A DNA stretch of 64,000 nucleotides from Flavobacterium psychrophilum DSM 3660 = ATCC 49418 (GTDB taxonomy: Bacteria > Bacteroidota > Bacteroidia > Flavobacteriales > Flavobacteriaceae). The stretch is from the NCBI RefSeq assembly GCF_002217405.1, contig NZ_MUHE01000013.1:1-64000 (forward strand). The letters are read 5' to 3'. Below, piece after piece: positions 26,750 to 37,908 of this stretch (position 1 is its first letter; each line of letters starts with the position of its first letter). Position numbers and translations under genes: made by a program. A model generated the notes under the pieces. That model was given only the letters and a program-made list of their open reading frames with translations. It made no database searches and was not told the origin of the DNA.

Positions 26750-27940
26750 ATGATTATAGAACCAAGAATGCGAGGATTTATTTGTCTTACAGCACATCCT
26801 ACAGGTTGTGAGCAAAATATAAAAAATCAAATAGCTTACATAAAATCTAAAGGACATATCGAAGGAGCAAAGCGAGTTCTAGTGATTGGAGCTTCAACAG
26901 GTTTCGGATTGGCTTCAAGGATTACAAGTGCTTTTGGTTGCGATGCTTCTACAATTGGGGTTTTCTTCGAAAAACCTGCAAGCCAAGGCAAAACAGCTTC
27001 ACCAGGTTGGTACAATTCTGCAGCTTTCGAAAATGAAGCTAAAAAAGCAGGTTTGTATGCAAAAAGTATCAATGGCGATGCGTTTTCTAACGACGTAAAG
27101 CAACAAACTATCAATTTAATAAAAAAAGATTTAGGTCAGATAGACTTAATTATTTATAGTCTAGCATCACCAGTTCGTTTGCATCCAACAACTGGAGTTC
27201 TGCATCGTTCAGTTCTAAAACCAATAGGCGCAACATTTACCAACAAAACTGTCGATTTTCATTCAGGGAAAGTTTCAGAAATTTCTATTGCACCTTGTGA
27301 GGGCGATGATATCGAAAACACAGTAACTGTAATGGGTGGCGAAGACTGGTCTATGTGGATCGATGCGTTAAAAAAAGAAAACTTGTTAGCTAATAATGCC
27401 ACTACAATTGCATATTCATATATAGGACCAGAAGTTACCGAAGCAGTTTATCGCAAAGGAACAATTGGTAAGGCAAAAGACCATCTTGAAGCGACCGCTT
27501 TTTCTATTACAGATAGTTTGACAGATTTAGGCGGAAAAGCCTATGTATCAGTAAATAAAGCATTGGTAACACAAGCGAGTTCGGCAATTCCAGTCATACC
27601 TTTGTATATTTCATTATTATATAAAATTATGAAATCCGAAGGTATTCATGAAGGTTGTATCGAGCAAATGCAACGATTGTATGCGCAAAGATTATATACG
27701 GGAAATGAAATTCCTACCGATGATAAAGGCAGAATTCGTATTGATGATTGGGAAATGCGAGCTGATATTCAGGAAAAAGTAGCCAAACTTTGGTTAGAAG
27801 CAACTACCGAAACATTACCAGAAATTGGTGATTTAGAAGGATACAGAAGTGATTTTCATAATCTTTTTGGATTTGGGTTTGAGGGTGTAGAGTATAAAGC
27901 AGATACTAACGAAATGGTAAATGTTTCGAGTATAATATAA
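26750..27940 (+). CDS. fabV: Trans-2-enoyl-CoA/ACP reductase FabV
   Basis: It reduces the enoyl intermediate in fatty acid synthesis with NADH; FabV is the triclosan-resistant type. The 396 residues start MIIEPRMRGFICLTAHP, with the Rossmann motif GASTGFGLASR at about 47-57, then SLASPVRLHP, and YSYIGPEVTEAVYRKGTIG with the Tyr-(8)-Lys catalytic pair. LFGFGFEGVEY closes it. A TATTTTTG box lies at 26705-26712, so it may have its own promoter, and a terminator follows. Confidence 0.95.
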   Translation: MIIEPRMRGFICLTAHPTGCEQNIKNQIAYIKSKGHIEGAKRVLVIGASTGFGLASRITSAFGCDASTIGVFFEKPASQGKTASPGWYNSAAFENEAKKAGLYAKSINGDAFSNDVKQQTINLIKKDLGQIDLIIYSLASPVRLHPTTGVLHRSVLKPIGATFTNKTVDFHSGKVSEISIAPCEGDDIENTVTVMGGEDWSMWIDALKKENLLANNATTIAYSYIGPEVTEAVYRKGTIGKAKDHLEATAFSITDSLTDLGGKAYVSVNKALVTQASSAIPVIPLYISLLYKIMKSEGIHEGCIEQMQRLYAQRLYTGNEIPTDDKGRIRIDDWEMRADIQEKVAKLWLEATTETLPEIGDLEGYRSDFHNLFGFGFEGVEYKADTNEMVNVSSII

Positions 27941-28043
27941 TTATAACAATAGTAATAAGAAAGAAGCTGTTCGAAAAGTAATTCATCTATACAAAATTCT
28001 AGTATGATTTTTTTTTTGAATAGGTATCTAAATATTTTAGTAT

Positions 28044-28081
28044 AAAAAGAGGCGGTCTATGTTTTATGGCGGTCTCTTTTT
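28044..28081 (+). terminator. Terminator after fabV
   Basis: AAAAAGAGGC (28044-28053) pairs with GGTCTCTTTTT (28071-28081) with one G-U pair, and the right arm runs into an extended T tract. It lies about 100 bases after the fabV stop. Confidence 0.7.
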
Positions 28082-28084
28082 TTT

Positions 28085-28255
28085 ATTCTCTAGACGATGT
28101 AACAGGTTATAAATTTTCATTGCAATTTTATCATTCATTCATTACCAAACTTTTTTTTACAGGATTCAACTCTAGACAATACGGCGTAATTGTCATTAGT
28201 ATAATGTTTAGGATAAGTCTATATCTTTCATCAAATGAAAGGTAGCATGATCACG
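28085..28255 (-). pseudogene. IS630-type transposase relic, C-terminal part
   Basis: On the minus strand one frame reads KIIVRDHATFHLMKDIDLS and, after stops and a shift, LMTITPYCLELNPVKKSL and KIAMKIYNLLHRLEN. This matches the C-terminal DDE region of IS630 transposases (D-A--H, then PPY-PELNPAE). Several stops and frameshifts break it; no inverted ends or start were found. It is a decayed end of an old insertion. Confidence 0.7.
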
Positions 28256-28267
28256 AACTATAATTTT

Positions 28268-28546
28268 TTAGTTCCTGATGTTTATATTTACTTGATTTAA
28301 ACCACTACGCTCAAAAATAAATTTCTCGTTTTTATGAATACCGTAAAGTGGCAAAATCACATAATTTTCGCCTTTTACAAGTTTGTCGGTTGCAGTTTTT
28401 AAATTTTTGTTTTCTTCAAAAAATTCAAGCAACAAAGAATATGTATCTTCAATTATATCAATTGGTAAACGAAAATCATTTTTAGGAATTATAAACTTTC
28501 TAAAAAGCGTACTATTTATAATATAATCTGCCAGCGGAAAAACCAA
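28268..28546 (-). pseudogene. ORF fragment of unknown origin
   Basis: A 92-codon open stretch without any ATG (the first usable codon is TTG right after a stop) encodes a soluble, charged segment including DFRLPIDIIEDTYSLLLEFF and KLVKGENYVILPLYGI. It ends at the edge of the transposase relic. It looks like real protein but has no recognisable family or start, so it is probably the 3' remnant of a gene cut during the rearrangement that truncated the neighbour at 28555. Confidence 0.4.
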
Positions 28547-28554
28547 CTAAAAAA

Positions 28555-28959
28555 CTAATAAATACTACCTGCATTATATATATACAAACCACTCCCTAGC
28601 TCGTCTATTGCTAAAGTAGTAACATATAAAAAAATAATTGCAAAGGGAATAGTTGCCAAAATAACTGGTAAATAATTTGGCATAGAAACAATTTTTACAA
28701 CAAGATAAATAATTAATATCCGGTAAAACATAAAAAAGAGTGACCCTAATAGTATCGAGTTAAAATCTTTTGCTACAAAAAATATATTTGCAATTAATCC
28801 AAAAATTAAAGCAAGGATAAAACAATTATTCCTCTTAACCGATGATTTCCAGCATATAAGAATTAGCAACGGACAAATTAATGCTTTTAAAAAATAAATA
28901 AAACTCACAAAACAAAAAAATTCTGCCACAACTTCTGTCAAAGTAACACCAAAAAACAA
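28555..28959 (-). pseudogene. Truncated YhhN-like membrane protein, second copy
   Basis: A 134-residue hydrophobic frame (FILALIFGLIANIFFVAKDF, FFMFYRILIIYLVV) resembles the first 150 residues of the YhhN-like protein encoded directly upstream. It has no ATG: the frame begins at TTG, and upstream codons stay open back to the stop of the neighbour at 29005-29007. The C-terminal third is missing. Either it starts at an unusual codon or it is a dead paralogue; I favour the latter. Confidence 0.5.
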
Positions 28960-29004
28960 TAAAATAAGAATATTAACTTCGTTTGCCGCTTTAATATTTA
29001 TGTT

Positions 29005-29700
29005 TTATTTTTCATTTTGCAATAATATTTCCTTCTTAGAATTACTAGTTATATATTTTACCATATAATAATAAGATATAAACTGAATCGTTACATTTAA
29101 AAACATAAAAATTACTAAATTTAAATAGAAATTATATATAACAAAAAAAACATCAGAAGTAATAAAACAAATACACATAAGCAATGCGTAAAATGTTTTT
29201 TCGTTTTCTTGGTTTAAATAATTAAACCCAATAATAGAGGCTAATATAGATAATAAAATTCCGTAAATAGTATATAAATTATTAGTAAAACCATCTATAC
29301 CAGGCATTAAATCTAATACAACATGCAAAATTAGAACACAACCCATTACAATTAATACAAAATATAAAAAATTTAAATTAGATAGGTTTTTTAGTGAAAT
29401 ATCCTTTACCGAAAGATATATAAATATCAAATAACCAAACATATTTAGTAATGCAATTGGGAAATTTCCCTCTGGAAGTTCGAATAAAACTAACATATCC
29501 GAAATAAAATTACTTAATAATATTATTAGAAATAGGCAATTAACCTTTTCAGTTCTTATTTGGATATAGTAGAATAAAATAGCTGGTATGATCATAGGCT
29601 TCATTAAAAGTATCATAAGCTCATTCCCTATAAAAATTCCTATACTTGCAAATATACTTGCAAATAAATATAAAAACAATGATGAATTATTTATTTGCAT
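29005..29700 (-). CDS. YhhN-like (lysoplasmalogenase family) membrane protein
   Basis: A 231-residue protein with seven or eight hydrophobic helices. LLMKPMIIPAILFYYIQ near residue 31 and IILLSNFISDMLVLFE match the KP and F-SDD-type segments of the YhhN/TMEM86 family, members of which hydrolyse lysoplasmalogens; other members have unknown roles. Phe, Ile, Leu and Asn are unusually frequent and the coding sequence is very AT-rich. A related but truncated copy follows in the same frame. Fold-level match only, so activity is not established. Confidence 0.65.
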   Translation of the reverse strand: MQINNSSLFLYLFASIFASIGIFIGNELMILLMKPMIIPAILFYYIQIRTEKVNCLFLIILLSNFISDMLVLFELPEGNFPIALLNMFGYLIFIYLSVKDISLKNLSNLNFLYFVLIVMGCVLILHVVLDLMPGIDGFTNNLYTIYGILLSILASIIGFNYLNQENEKTFYALLMCICFITSDVFFVIYNFYLNLVIFMFLNVTIQFISYYYMVKYITSNSKKEILLQNEK

Positions 29701-29786
29701 CTTATACTAAAAAATAACACGCTAGAAGTAAAATAACATAACATATTAATCTATTTTTAAATATTAATAACCCTTTAACAACAACT

Positions 29787-31808
<2,022 letters not shown>

Positions 31809-31859
31809 CTAGTTTCTGAGCACTAAAATAACCAATTTTATCGAATTTAAACCCTAAAA

Positions 31860-32333
31860 TTAGGAATTCATTATACCATTTATTTGTTTAAATAATTCGC
31901 CATCGCTCAAAAAAGCACCTTGTTTGATTAATTCGAAAAGAGAGGTGTTTCTTTCTTCGGTAAATTCTTTTTTACCTACTTTCATTTCAATATTATCGGT
32001 AAACATGTTGTCGCTTAACCATTGCAAACCTTCTTTGGTTAGAAAGTTTGTTTCCGGAACCACCGATTTCAAAACTATCGATTGCACATGAGTATCGAAA
32101 CAATGAAAAAGAAAAATATAATTTTTAGAGAAGTGTTCTAAATATACTGCCCTTGTTAGCACACCTTCCCAAATTAAATCCGAGAAAACATCTAATTCTT
32201 GTTCGGCTACTTCTGGTTTTTCTAGTTTAATTTTGTCCCATTCTCCTTTATCTATAGATTGAGTTGAAAGAAAATTTATAAATTCTGGATGCAATTCTTC
32301 AAATTGCTCTTTGGTTAGTCTGTCGTATTTCAT
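31860..32333 (-). CDS. DUF6495-like conserved flavobacterial protein
   Basis: A 157-residue acidic soluble protein beginning MKYDRLTKEQFEELHPEFIN. It has no signal or membrane segment. VLTRAVYLEHFSKNYIFLFH and LTKEGLQWLSDN are the most conserved-looking parts. I recall the family as DUF6495, restricted to Bacteroidetes; role unknown. It stands alone between ligA and the ribosomal operon. Confidence 0.75.
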   Translation of the reverse strand: MKYDRLTKEQFEELHPEFINFLSTQSIDKGEWDKIKLEKPEVAEQELDVFSDLIWEGVLTRAVYLEHFSKNYIFLFHCFDTHVQSIVLKSVVPETNFLTKEGLQWLSDNMFTDNIEMKVGKKEFTEERNTSLFELIKQGAFLSDGELFKQINGIMNS

Positions 32334-32385
32334 TTTAGACTTCTTAGATTTGTTAGATTTTTAGACTTCTTAGATTTCAAAATCA
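32334..32385. repeat. Degenerate TTAGACTTCTTAGATTT repeats
   Basis: TTAGACTTCTTAGATTT occurs twice within 45 bases, with a partial third copy (TTAGATTT). Similar tracts occur at 4431-4455, 26660-26703 and 34496-34520. These are simple intergenic repeats without visible coding. Confidence 0.5.
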
Positions 32386-32431
32386 AAAATGTTGAATGTT
32401 GAAAAACGAATTTTGAATTTTGAAATAAAAA

Positions 32432-32459
32432 AAAAGCCTTCTTTTACAAGAAGGCTTTT
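32432..32459 (-). terminator. Terminator of the rpsF-rpsR-rplI operon
   Basis: AAAAGCCTTCTT (32432-32443) and AAGAAGGCTTTT (32448-32459) form a perfect 12-base stem with a 4-base loop; the A run to the left gives a U tract on the minus strand. Confidence 0.92.
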
Positions 32460-32474
32460 AATATTTGTTAGAAA

Positions 32475-32918
32475 TTATGCTTGTTCAGCAACAATTTCGT
32501 AAGCTAATTCTACAATTACATCACGGTGCAAACGAACTGAAGCATTATATTTTCCTGTTCTTTTCACGATACCAGAAGTAATAAATTTTCTGTCTATAGA
32601 TTGACCACCTTTAGCTAAAGCTTCAGCGATATCTATATTAGTGATAGAACCAAAAAGTTTTTCACCACCTGCTTTTGCAGAGATTTTAATTTCGATAGCT
32701 TTAAGAGCATCTCCTAATGTTTTTGCATCTGCAACAACTTTAGCTTCTTTATGAGCTCTTTGTTTCAAATTTTCAGCTAATACTTTTTTCGCAGAAGAAG
32801 TTGCCATGTGAGCAAATCCTTGAGGAATTAAGTAGTTACGACCGTAACCTGCTTTTACAGATACGATATCGTCTTTAAAGCCTAGATTTTGTACGTCTTG
32901 TTTTAATATAAGTTCCAT
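32475..32918 (-). CDS. rplI: 50S ribosomal protein L9
   Basis: The 147-residue protein has the N-terminal RNA-binding domain (MELILKQDVQNLGFKDDIV, GYGRNYLIPQGFA), a long helix and the C-terminal domain (GKLFGSIT-like EKLFGSITNIDIAEAL). Last gene of the S6-S18-L9 operon, ended by a strong terminator. Confidence 0.98.
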   Translation of the reverse strand: MELILKQDVQNLGFKDDIVSVKAGYGRNYLIPQGFAHMATSSAKKVLAENLKQRAHKEAKVVADAKTLGDALKAIEIKISAKAGGEKLFGSITNIDIAEALAKGGQSIDRKFITSGIVKRTGKYNASVRLHRDVIVELAYEIVAEQA

Positions 32919-32983
32919 GTTGATGTCCTTTTAGAGAAGTTAGGTTTTCATTTTAGAAAAACCAACAACTTTTAGTTTTAAAA

Positions 32984-33280
32984 TTATTTTAATAAATCGG
33001 CAACGTATGGCATAAATGCTAAGTGACGCGCTCTTTTTACAGCTACTGACACTTTACGTTGGTATTTTAATGAAGTTCCTGTAAGACGACGTGGTAAAAT
33101 TTTACCTTGCTCGTTTACGAATTTCAATAAGAAATCTGCATCTTTATAATCGATATATTTGATTCCAGATTTTTTAAAACGACAATACTTTTTAGTTTTG
33201 TTCGTATCAATGTTTAAAGGCGTTAAATATCTAATATCTCCGTCTTTTTTTCCTGAAGCTGATTGTTGTAATGTTGACAT
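32984..33280 (-). CDS. rpsR: 30S ribosomal protein S18
   Basis: A 98-residue S18 with [20 protein letters not shown] and [18 protein letters not shown]. It pairs with S6 in the 30S platform. It starts 5 bases after rpsF; rplI follows after 65 bases. No ssb lies between S6 and S18, as is usual in this phylum. Confidence 0.98.
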   Translation of the reverse strand: MSTLQQSASGKKDGDIRYLTPLNIDTNKTKKYCRFKKSGIKYIDYKDADFLLKFVNEQGKILPRRLTGTSLKYQRKVSVAVKRARHLAFMPYVADLLK

Positions 33281-33285
33281 AATAA

Positions 33286-33627
33286 TTACGCTTTAGTTGC
33301 TTTTAGTTTTGCTCTTCTTCTCTCAGCCCATGATATTGCATGTTTGTCTAAACTTACAGTTAAGAAACGCATAACACGTTCGTCACGTCTAAATTCAGTT
33401 TCAAAACCGATTAACACTTCTCCTGGAACTGTAAATTCGAATAAATGGTAAAAACCACTTTTTTTGTTTTGAATTTCGTAAGCCATTTTTTTCAAGCCCC
33501 AATCCTCTTTGGATACCATTGTAGCTCCTTTTGAAGTTAAATAATCTTCAAATTTGCTTACTGTTTCCTTTACCTGAGTTTCAGATAAAACGGGATTCAA
33601 GATGAAAACAGTTTCATAATGATTCAT
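33286..33627 (-). CDS. rpsF: 30S ribosomal protein S6
   Basis: A 113-residue S6 ([46 protein letters not shown]). First gene of the operon, behind a clear promoter. It binds S18 and 16S rRNA; in other bacteria the S6-S18 pair can regulate this operon through its leader. Confidence 0.98.
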   Translation of the reverse strand: MNHYETVFILNPVLSETQVKETVSKFEDYLTSKGATMVSKEDWGLKKMAYEIQNKKSGFYHLFEFTVPGEVLIGFETEFRRDERVMRFLTVSLDKHAISWAERRRAKLKATKA

Positions 33628-33660
33628 AATATAAAATTTTATTTGTTAAAAATATGGGTG

Positions 33661-33690
33661 CAAAAGTAGTGTTTATATTTTAATATACAA
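33661..33690 (-). promoter_or_regulatory. Promoter of the rpsF operon
   Basis: On the minus strand TTG (33690-33688), a 19-base spacer, then TACTTTTG (33668-33661) followed by CACC. It leaves a leader of about 27 bases to the ATG. Confidence 0.8.
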
Positions 33691-33739
33691 GGGAAATATA
33701 TAAATAATAGACAATTATGCCTTTTTTTACTAAAAATAT

Positions 33740-33769
33740 TTGATTACTAAATAAAAAAAACTATATTTA
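33740..33769 (+). promoter_or_regulatory. Promoter of the LytTR regulator gene
   Basis: TTG (33740-33742), 19 bases, TATATTTA (33762-33769); the ATG is at 33796. It stands back to back with the rpsF promoter, 50 bases apart. Confidence 0.6.
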
Positions 33770-33795
33770 TTGTACCAATGTATTAAAATGATATT

Positions 33796-34488
33796 ATGAA
33801 ACTGAATTGTATTGTTGTAGATGATAGTGCTATACAAAGAATTTTGGTAAACAAACTAGTAGAATCCCATCCTAACTTAAATTTGGTTGACGATTTCTCT
33901 AATGCTATTGAAACTAAAAATTGCTTAATAACCAAGCCTATAGATTTACTTTTTTTAGATGTAGAAATGCCTATAATAAACGGTTTTAATCTCCTAGATG
34001 GTCTAAAAGAAAAGCCTCAAACCATATTTATTACCTCAAAAGCCGAATATGCAGTTAAAGCTTTTGATTATGATGCTACAGATTATTTGCAAAAACCAAT
34101 TACAAAAGAACGTTTCAATGCCGCTGTAAAACGGGCGTTAGATATGCACCAACTTCGCAGAGATAACCTTGAGGAAGAAGGCGATCATATTTTTATAAAA
34201 AGCAATTTAAAGAAACTAAAAATATATACTGCAAAAATAAAATGGATTGAAGCTTACGGTGATTACGTAAAAATAGCTACCGAAGATGACAACCATCTTG
34301 TTTTGTCGACGATGAAATCCTTTGAACAAGATTTACCTAAAGAAAAGTTTATCCGTGTTCACAAGTCGTATATCATTAATATTGAAAAGATTGAAAAATT
34401 TAATAGCAAATTTGCCGAAATAGGAGTTACTAAAATCCCGTTAAGTCGAAACAAAAAAGAAGATTTAACAAAAGCTTTAAATTATTAA
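33796..34488 (+). CDS. LytTR-family response regulator
   Basis: A 230-residue DNA-binding regulator. The receiver domain has the acidic pair Asp9-Asp10, phosphoacceptor Asp55 (LFLDVEMP), ITSKAEYA and the Lys in LQKPIT. The LytTR domain (about 130-228) contains IKWIEAYGDYVKI and FIRVHKSYIIN. No 7TM or LytS-type kinase adjoins it, so it is an orphan here and its partner must be elsewhere. Confidence 0.92.
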   Translation: MKLNCIVVDDSAIQRILVNKLVESHPNLNLVDDFSNAIETKNCLITKPIDLLFLDVEMPIINGFNLLDGLKEKPQTIFITSKAEYAVKAFDYDATDYLQKPITKERFNAAVKRALDMHQLRRDNLEEEGDHIFIKSNLKKLKIYTAKIKWIEAYGDYVKIATEDDNHLVLSTMKSFEQDLPKEKFIRVHKSYIINIEKIEKFNSKFAEIGVTKIPLSRNKKEDLTKALNY

Positions 34489-34554
34489 TTTAACTTTTAG
34501 ACTTCTTCTTTTTTTAGATTACAGTATTATCATGGCTGAAAAAGCAAATTATAA

Positions 34555-37005
34555 TCAATAAAAATCGACATTTACCCCTACTTTGATAGCTCTAAATTGC
34601 GAAACAGACTCGAAACTATTCAGAATTTTCTGAATGGTTTTTTTTGTATTTCCTAATGATTTTTCTTGCGGGATTTTTATCAAAATTGTTCGAATATACT
34701 CGTTTCGAATACGATTTATAGCTGGTTCTTCTGGTCCAAGAACTGGAATATCAAACTGCTGTTTCAAAACTTGGTACAACCACATAGAGCCTTCTTTTAG
34801 CTTATCGAAGTCTTTTTGTTTTAAGGTTAATTTAATTAACTTGAAATAAGGCGGATAATGGTATATTTTTCTCTCATACAATTGCTCATTAAACATAGAC
34901 AAATAATCATTTTGCACTACTTGCTGAATCGTATTGTGATTAGTATTATAGGTTTGAATAATCACTTTTCCTTTCTTATCAGACCTTCCTGCCCTACCCG
35001 ATACTTGTGTCATCATCTGGAAACTACGTTCGAAAGCCCTAAAATCTGGAAAATATAGCATCGAATCGGCATTAAGGATTCCTACAAGCGATACATTATC
35101 AAAATCTAAACCTTTGGCAAGCATTTGTGTGCCTACTAGAATATCTATTTCTCTATTTTTGAAACTACCAATCAATTTTTCGAAAGCATATTTACCTCGA
35201 GTAGTATCTTGGTCCATTCGTTTGATGTTTTTTGTTGGAAAAAGTGAAGCCAATTCTAATTCTATTTGCTCGGTTCCAAACCCTTTAGAAGTTAAATCGA
35301 TACTAGAACAAGCATGACAATTAGTGGGTTTGGCAATACTATACCCACAATAATGACAACGCAATTGGTTTTTGAACTTATGATATGTTAAACTCACATC
35401 ACATTGCGGACATTGTGGTACATGACCACAAGTCATACACTCGATCACTGGCGAATAACCACGACGGTTTTGAAACAAAATAACTTGTTCCCCGTTAGAT
35501 AATGCTTCTGCAATAGCATCTATTAGGTTTTGACTAAAATGCCCTGTCATTTTTTTGCGGAAATAGCTATCTTTTAAATCGACCAATTCTATTTCTGGTA
35601 AAACAGCATTTCCGAAACGTTCGTGCAATTCGACCAATCCGTATTTGTCGTTTTTAGTATTAAAATAAGTTTCAATGCTTGGTGTTGCGGAACCTAACAA
35701 CACTTTGGCTTTATGAAAATTTGCCAAAACAATTGCTGCATCACGAGCATGGTATCTTGGTGCGGGGTCAGTTTGTTTAAATGTTTGTTCGTGTTCTTCA
35801 TCGACAATAATGAATCCTAAATCTTGAAAAGGCAAGAATAGTGCCGAGCGGGCTCCAATAACAATTTGAGCTTTTTCGGACGAATTTAAAACCTGATTCC
35901 AAACCTCAACACGCTCATTATTGCTATATTTCGAATGAAAAACAGCTACTTTATTCCCGAAATGTTTGGTTAATCTAGAAACCAATTGTGTGGTAAGCGC
36001 AATTTCTGGCAACAAGTACAAACACTGTTTTTTTTGCTCTAAAAATTTTTCAACTAGCTTGATATATACTTCTGTTTTTCCCGAAGCGGTGATTCCGTGG
36101 AGCAAGCAAACTTCTTTTGAAGTAAAAACTGTTTCAATTGCCGATAAAGCTTTGTTTTGTGGTTCGCTTAATACAATCTGACTTATGTTTACATCATCAA
36201 ACGAAACTCGATCTTCTTGGATATAATATTCTTCGAAAATTTCTTTATCGATTAGTGCTTTTATAACTGCCAAGGTTCCTCCAGAAAATTCAGTCAATCC
36301 TTTAACCGAAATAGGCTTTTTTGTAGTAGCTTGCAACTGAAAATAACTTAATAATATTTCTTTTTGTTTTTGTGCATTTTTTAGAACCAATAATAATTCT
36401 TCCAATTTATCATTAGAATTAAACTGGGAAAACAACCGAATATAACGCACCAATTTGGGTTTGTATTCTTCAATCATTTCTTCTTGAAGTGTAATAACAT
36501 TTTTAGCCAAAAGTTGCTGAATGATGGGTAAAACTTTCTTTTTGTTTAATACCGAAGTAACCTCGCTAATTTTTAGAGAGCTTTGCTGTTTTAAGGCTTC
36601 TACTAATAAATATTCCTCGTCCGAAAGCTCGTTTTCATTAATAATAAAATCTTTTTTGGCAGAAATAATTGTTTCGCTTTCTAATTGCAATGCCGATGGC
36701 AAAGCGCACCTAAAAACTTCGCCCAACGTACACATATAATAGGATGCAATCCATTGCCAATGTTGCAATTGTACCTCGGTTACAATAGGTTTCTGATCTA
36801 CAATTTGATGAATTTCTTTGGCCTCATATAAAGTTGGCGCATTGTGATGTAGCTCCAAAACCAAACCTGTATAAAATTTACTTTTACCAAAAGGAACTGC
36901 TACCCGCATACCTATTTTCAGGTACTCGAATTCTGCCTCCGAAACGCTATATGTAAACGTTTGCGGAAGTGTAAGTGGTAAAATAACTTGAATGAAGAAT
37001 GGCAT
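34555..37005 (-). CDS. priA: Primosomal protein N' (replication restart helicase)
   Basis: The 816-residue superfamily 2 helicase reloads the replisome at collapsed forks. It has the N-terminal 3'-DNA-binding domain (FFIQVILPLTLPQTFTYSV), Walker A GITASGKTEVY, DEEHEQ, GSATPS, the Zn-binding Cys pairs (CMTCGHVPQCPQC and CHYCGY...CHAC), and motifs QMLAKGLDF and QVSGRAGR. All eight Cys appear present. It is monocistronic. Confidence 0.97.
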   Translation of the reverse strand: MPFFIQVILPLTLPQTFTYSVSEAEFEYLKIGMRVAVPFGKSKFYTGLVLELHHNAPTLYEAKEIHQIVDQKPIVTEVQLQHWQWIASYYMCTLGEVFRCALPSALQLESETIISAKKDFIINENELSDEEYLLVEALKQQSSLKISEVTSVLNKKKVLPIIQQLLAKNVITLQEEMIEEYKPKLVRYIRLFSQFNSNDKLEELLLVLKNAQKQKEILLSYFQLQATTKKPISVKGLTEFSGGTLAVIKALIDKEIFEEYYIQEDRVSFDDVNISQIVLSEPQNKALSAIETVFTSKEVCLLHGITASGKTEVYIKLVEKFLEQKKQCLYLLPEIALTTQLVSRLTKHFGNKVAVFHSKYSNNERVEVWNQVLNSSEKAQIVIGARSALFLPFQDLGFIIVDEEHEQTFKQTDPAPRYHARDAAIVLANFHKAKVLLGSATPSIETYFNTKNDKYGLVELHERFGNAVLPEIELVDLKDSYFRKKMTGHFSQNLIDAIAEALSNGEQVILFQNRRGYSPVIECMTCGHVPQCPQCDVSLTYHKFKNQLRCHYCGYSIAKPTNCHACSSIDLTSKGFGTEQIELELASLFPTKNIKRMDQDTTRGKYAFEKLIGSFKNREIDILVGTQMLAKGLDFDNVSLVGILNADSMLYFPDFRAFERSFQMMTQVSGRAGRSDKKGKVIIQTYNTNHNTIQQVVQNDYLSMFNEQLYERKIYHYPPYFKLIKLTLKQKDFDKLKEGSMWLYQVLKQQFDIPVLGPEEPAINRIRNEYIRTILIKIPQEKSLGNTKKTIQKILNSFESVSQFRAIKVGVNVDFY

Positions 37006-37479
37006 TTTTAGTTTGAATTTTAAAAATTAAAATATTACACCTATTTTAGTAATCCTTATTAATAACAAGTTCCTTTGTAACAATAAATATAGGTATGATA
37101 TAAATTTAAGATAAATACAACTTTAATTAGAGTTGTAGCTATTCGTTTTGCATTAAATACTTAATTCTAGAAACAACATTTTTTTTAATCTCATCTTCAG
37201 AGGTTGCCACATGGATTAGAATTTACGCTACAAACGAAGTTTACGGAACTCCTAAATATAATGAAGTAATCTTTTTGAGGCAGAAAAAGCCTCAAAAAAG
37301 ATTTTTACTTCAATTCCTAATGCAAAATACTGTAATTAATAGCGTTAATCTATGAATGAAAAAAAAAATGAAGGAATCCTAAGGCAAAATGGAATAACAA
37401 ATAAAATTGAGTGCTATATTTTACCTTTTTACTTTAGCGGAATTCATTATATGGTTTTATAATTCTTCAGACTAAATTA
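37006..37479. other. Long intergenic region before priA
   Basis: 474 bases without an intact gene. On the minus strand at 37143-37215 a short open stretch reads HVATSEDEIKKNVVSRIKYL and ends at a stop, possibly the tail of a lost gene. Element copy F with a near-perfect stem lies at 37252-37325. GAAGGAATCCTAAG (37370 region) also occurs at 17090, which may be chance. Confidence 0.45.
37252..37325 (+). repeat. Dispersed hairpin element, copy F (core only)
   Basis: GAAGTAATCTTTTTGAGGC (37263-37281) pairs almost perfectly with the segment GCCTCAAAAAAGATTTTTAC running to 37310. The core matches the GAAGTGGAAATCC-stem-AAAAAAGATT centre of copies C and D, while the conserved TAGCCC and AGCTCCT ends have drifted. 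I treat it as a decayed member of the same family. Confidence 0.5.
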
Positions 37480-37908
37480 CTACTTCACTCTAACCCAAGT
37501 TTGCGAACGTCCTATTAAGGAAAATCCCATATAACCACGAACTTCGAGTTTGTCTTTACCCGCTAGTTTTATAAAACATTTGTAAATGTTCCCAGTTTCG
37601 GGATCTAGTATTTTTCCGCCATTGTATTCGTCATCTTCTTTCTTAAGGCCTTTTATAATTACTAGCCCTAAAACGGGTTTGTTTTTATCTAGACCTTCAC
37701 ATTTTTCGCATTTCCTATTGCGTCTAGAAGGATCTATAATTTCGATAACTTCTCCGTAAACTTTTCCGCTGTTTTCGTAAACTTCTACAATAGATTTTGC
37801 TTGTCCCGTTTTATCATCGATGGTTTTCCATTTTCCGAAAACAGTTTGGGATTGCATTTGAAAAGATCCAATAAGTAAAAGCAAAAGTGTCATTTTTTTA
37901 ATCATCAT
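37480..37908 (-). CDS. DUF2147 exported protein
   Basis: A 142-residue secreted or periplasmic protein: signal peptide (MTLLLLLIGSFQMQSQ), then VFGKWKTIDDKTGQAKSIVE, YEGEVIEI-like YGEVIEIIDP, and ILDPETGNIYKC..RGYMGFSLIGRSQTW, the DUF2147 pattern. Two Cys in KCEKCEG could bind metal or form a disulfide. Family members are small beta-rich proteins of unknown function. Its start overlaps the BrkB-like stop by 4 bases (translational coupling). Confidence 0.88.
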   Translation of the reverse strand: MMIKKMTLLLLLIGSFQMQSQTVFGKWKTIDDKTGQAKSIVEVYENSGKVYGEVIEIIDPSRRNRKCEKCEGLDKNKPVLGLVIIKGLKKEDDEYNGGKILDPETGNIYKCFIKLAGKDKLEVRGYMGFSLIGRSQTWVRVK

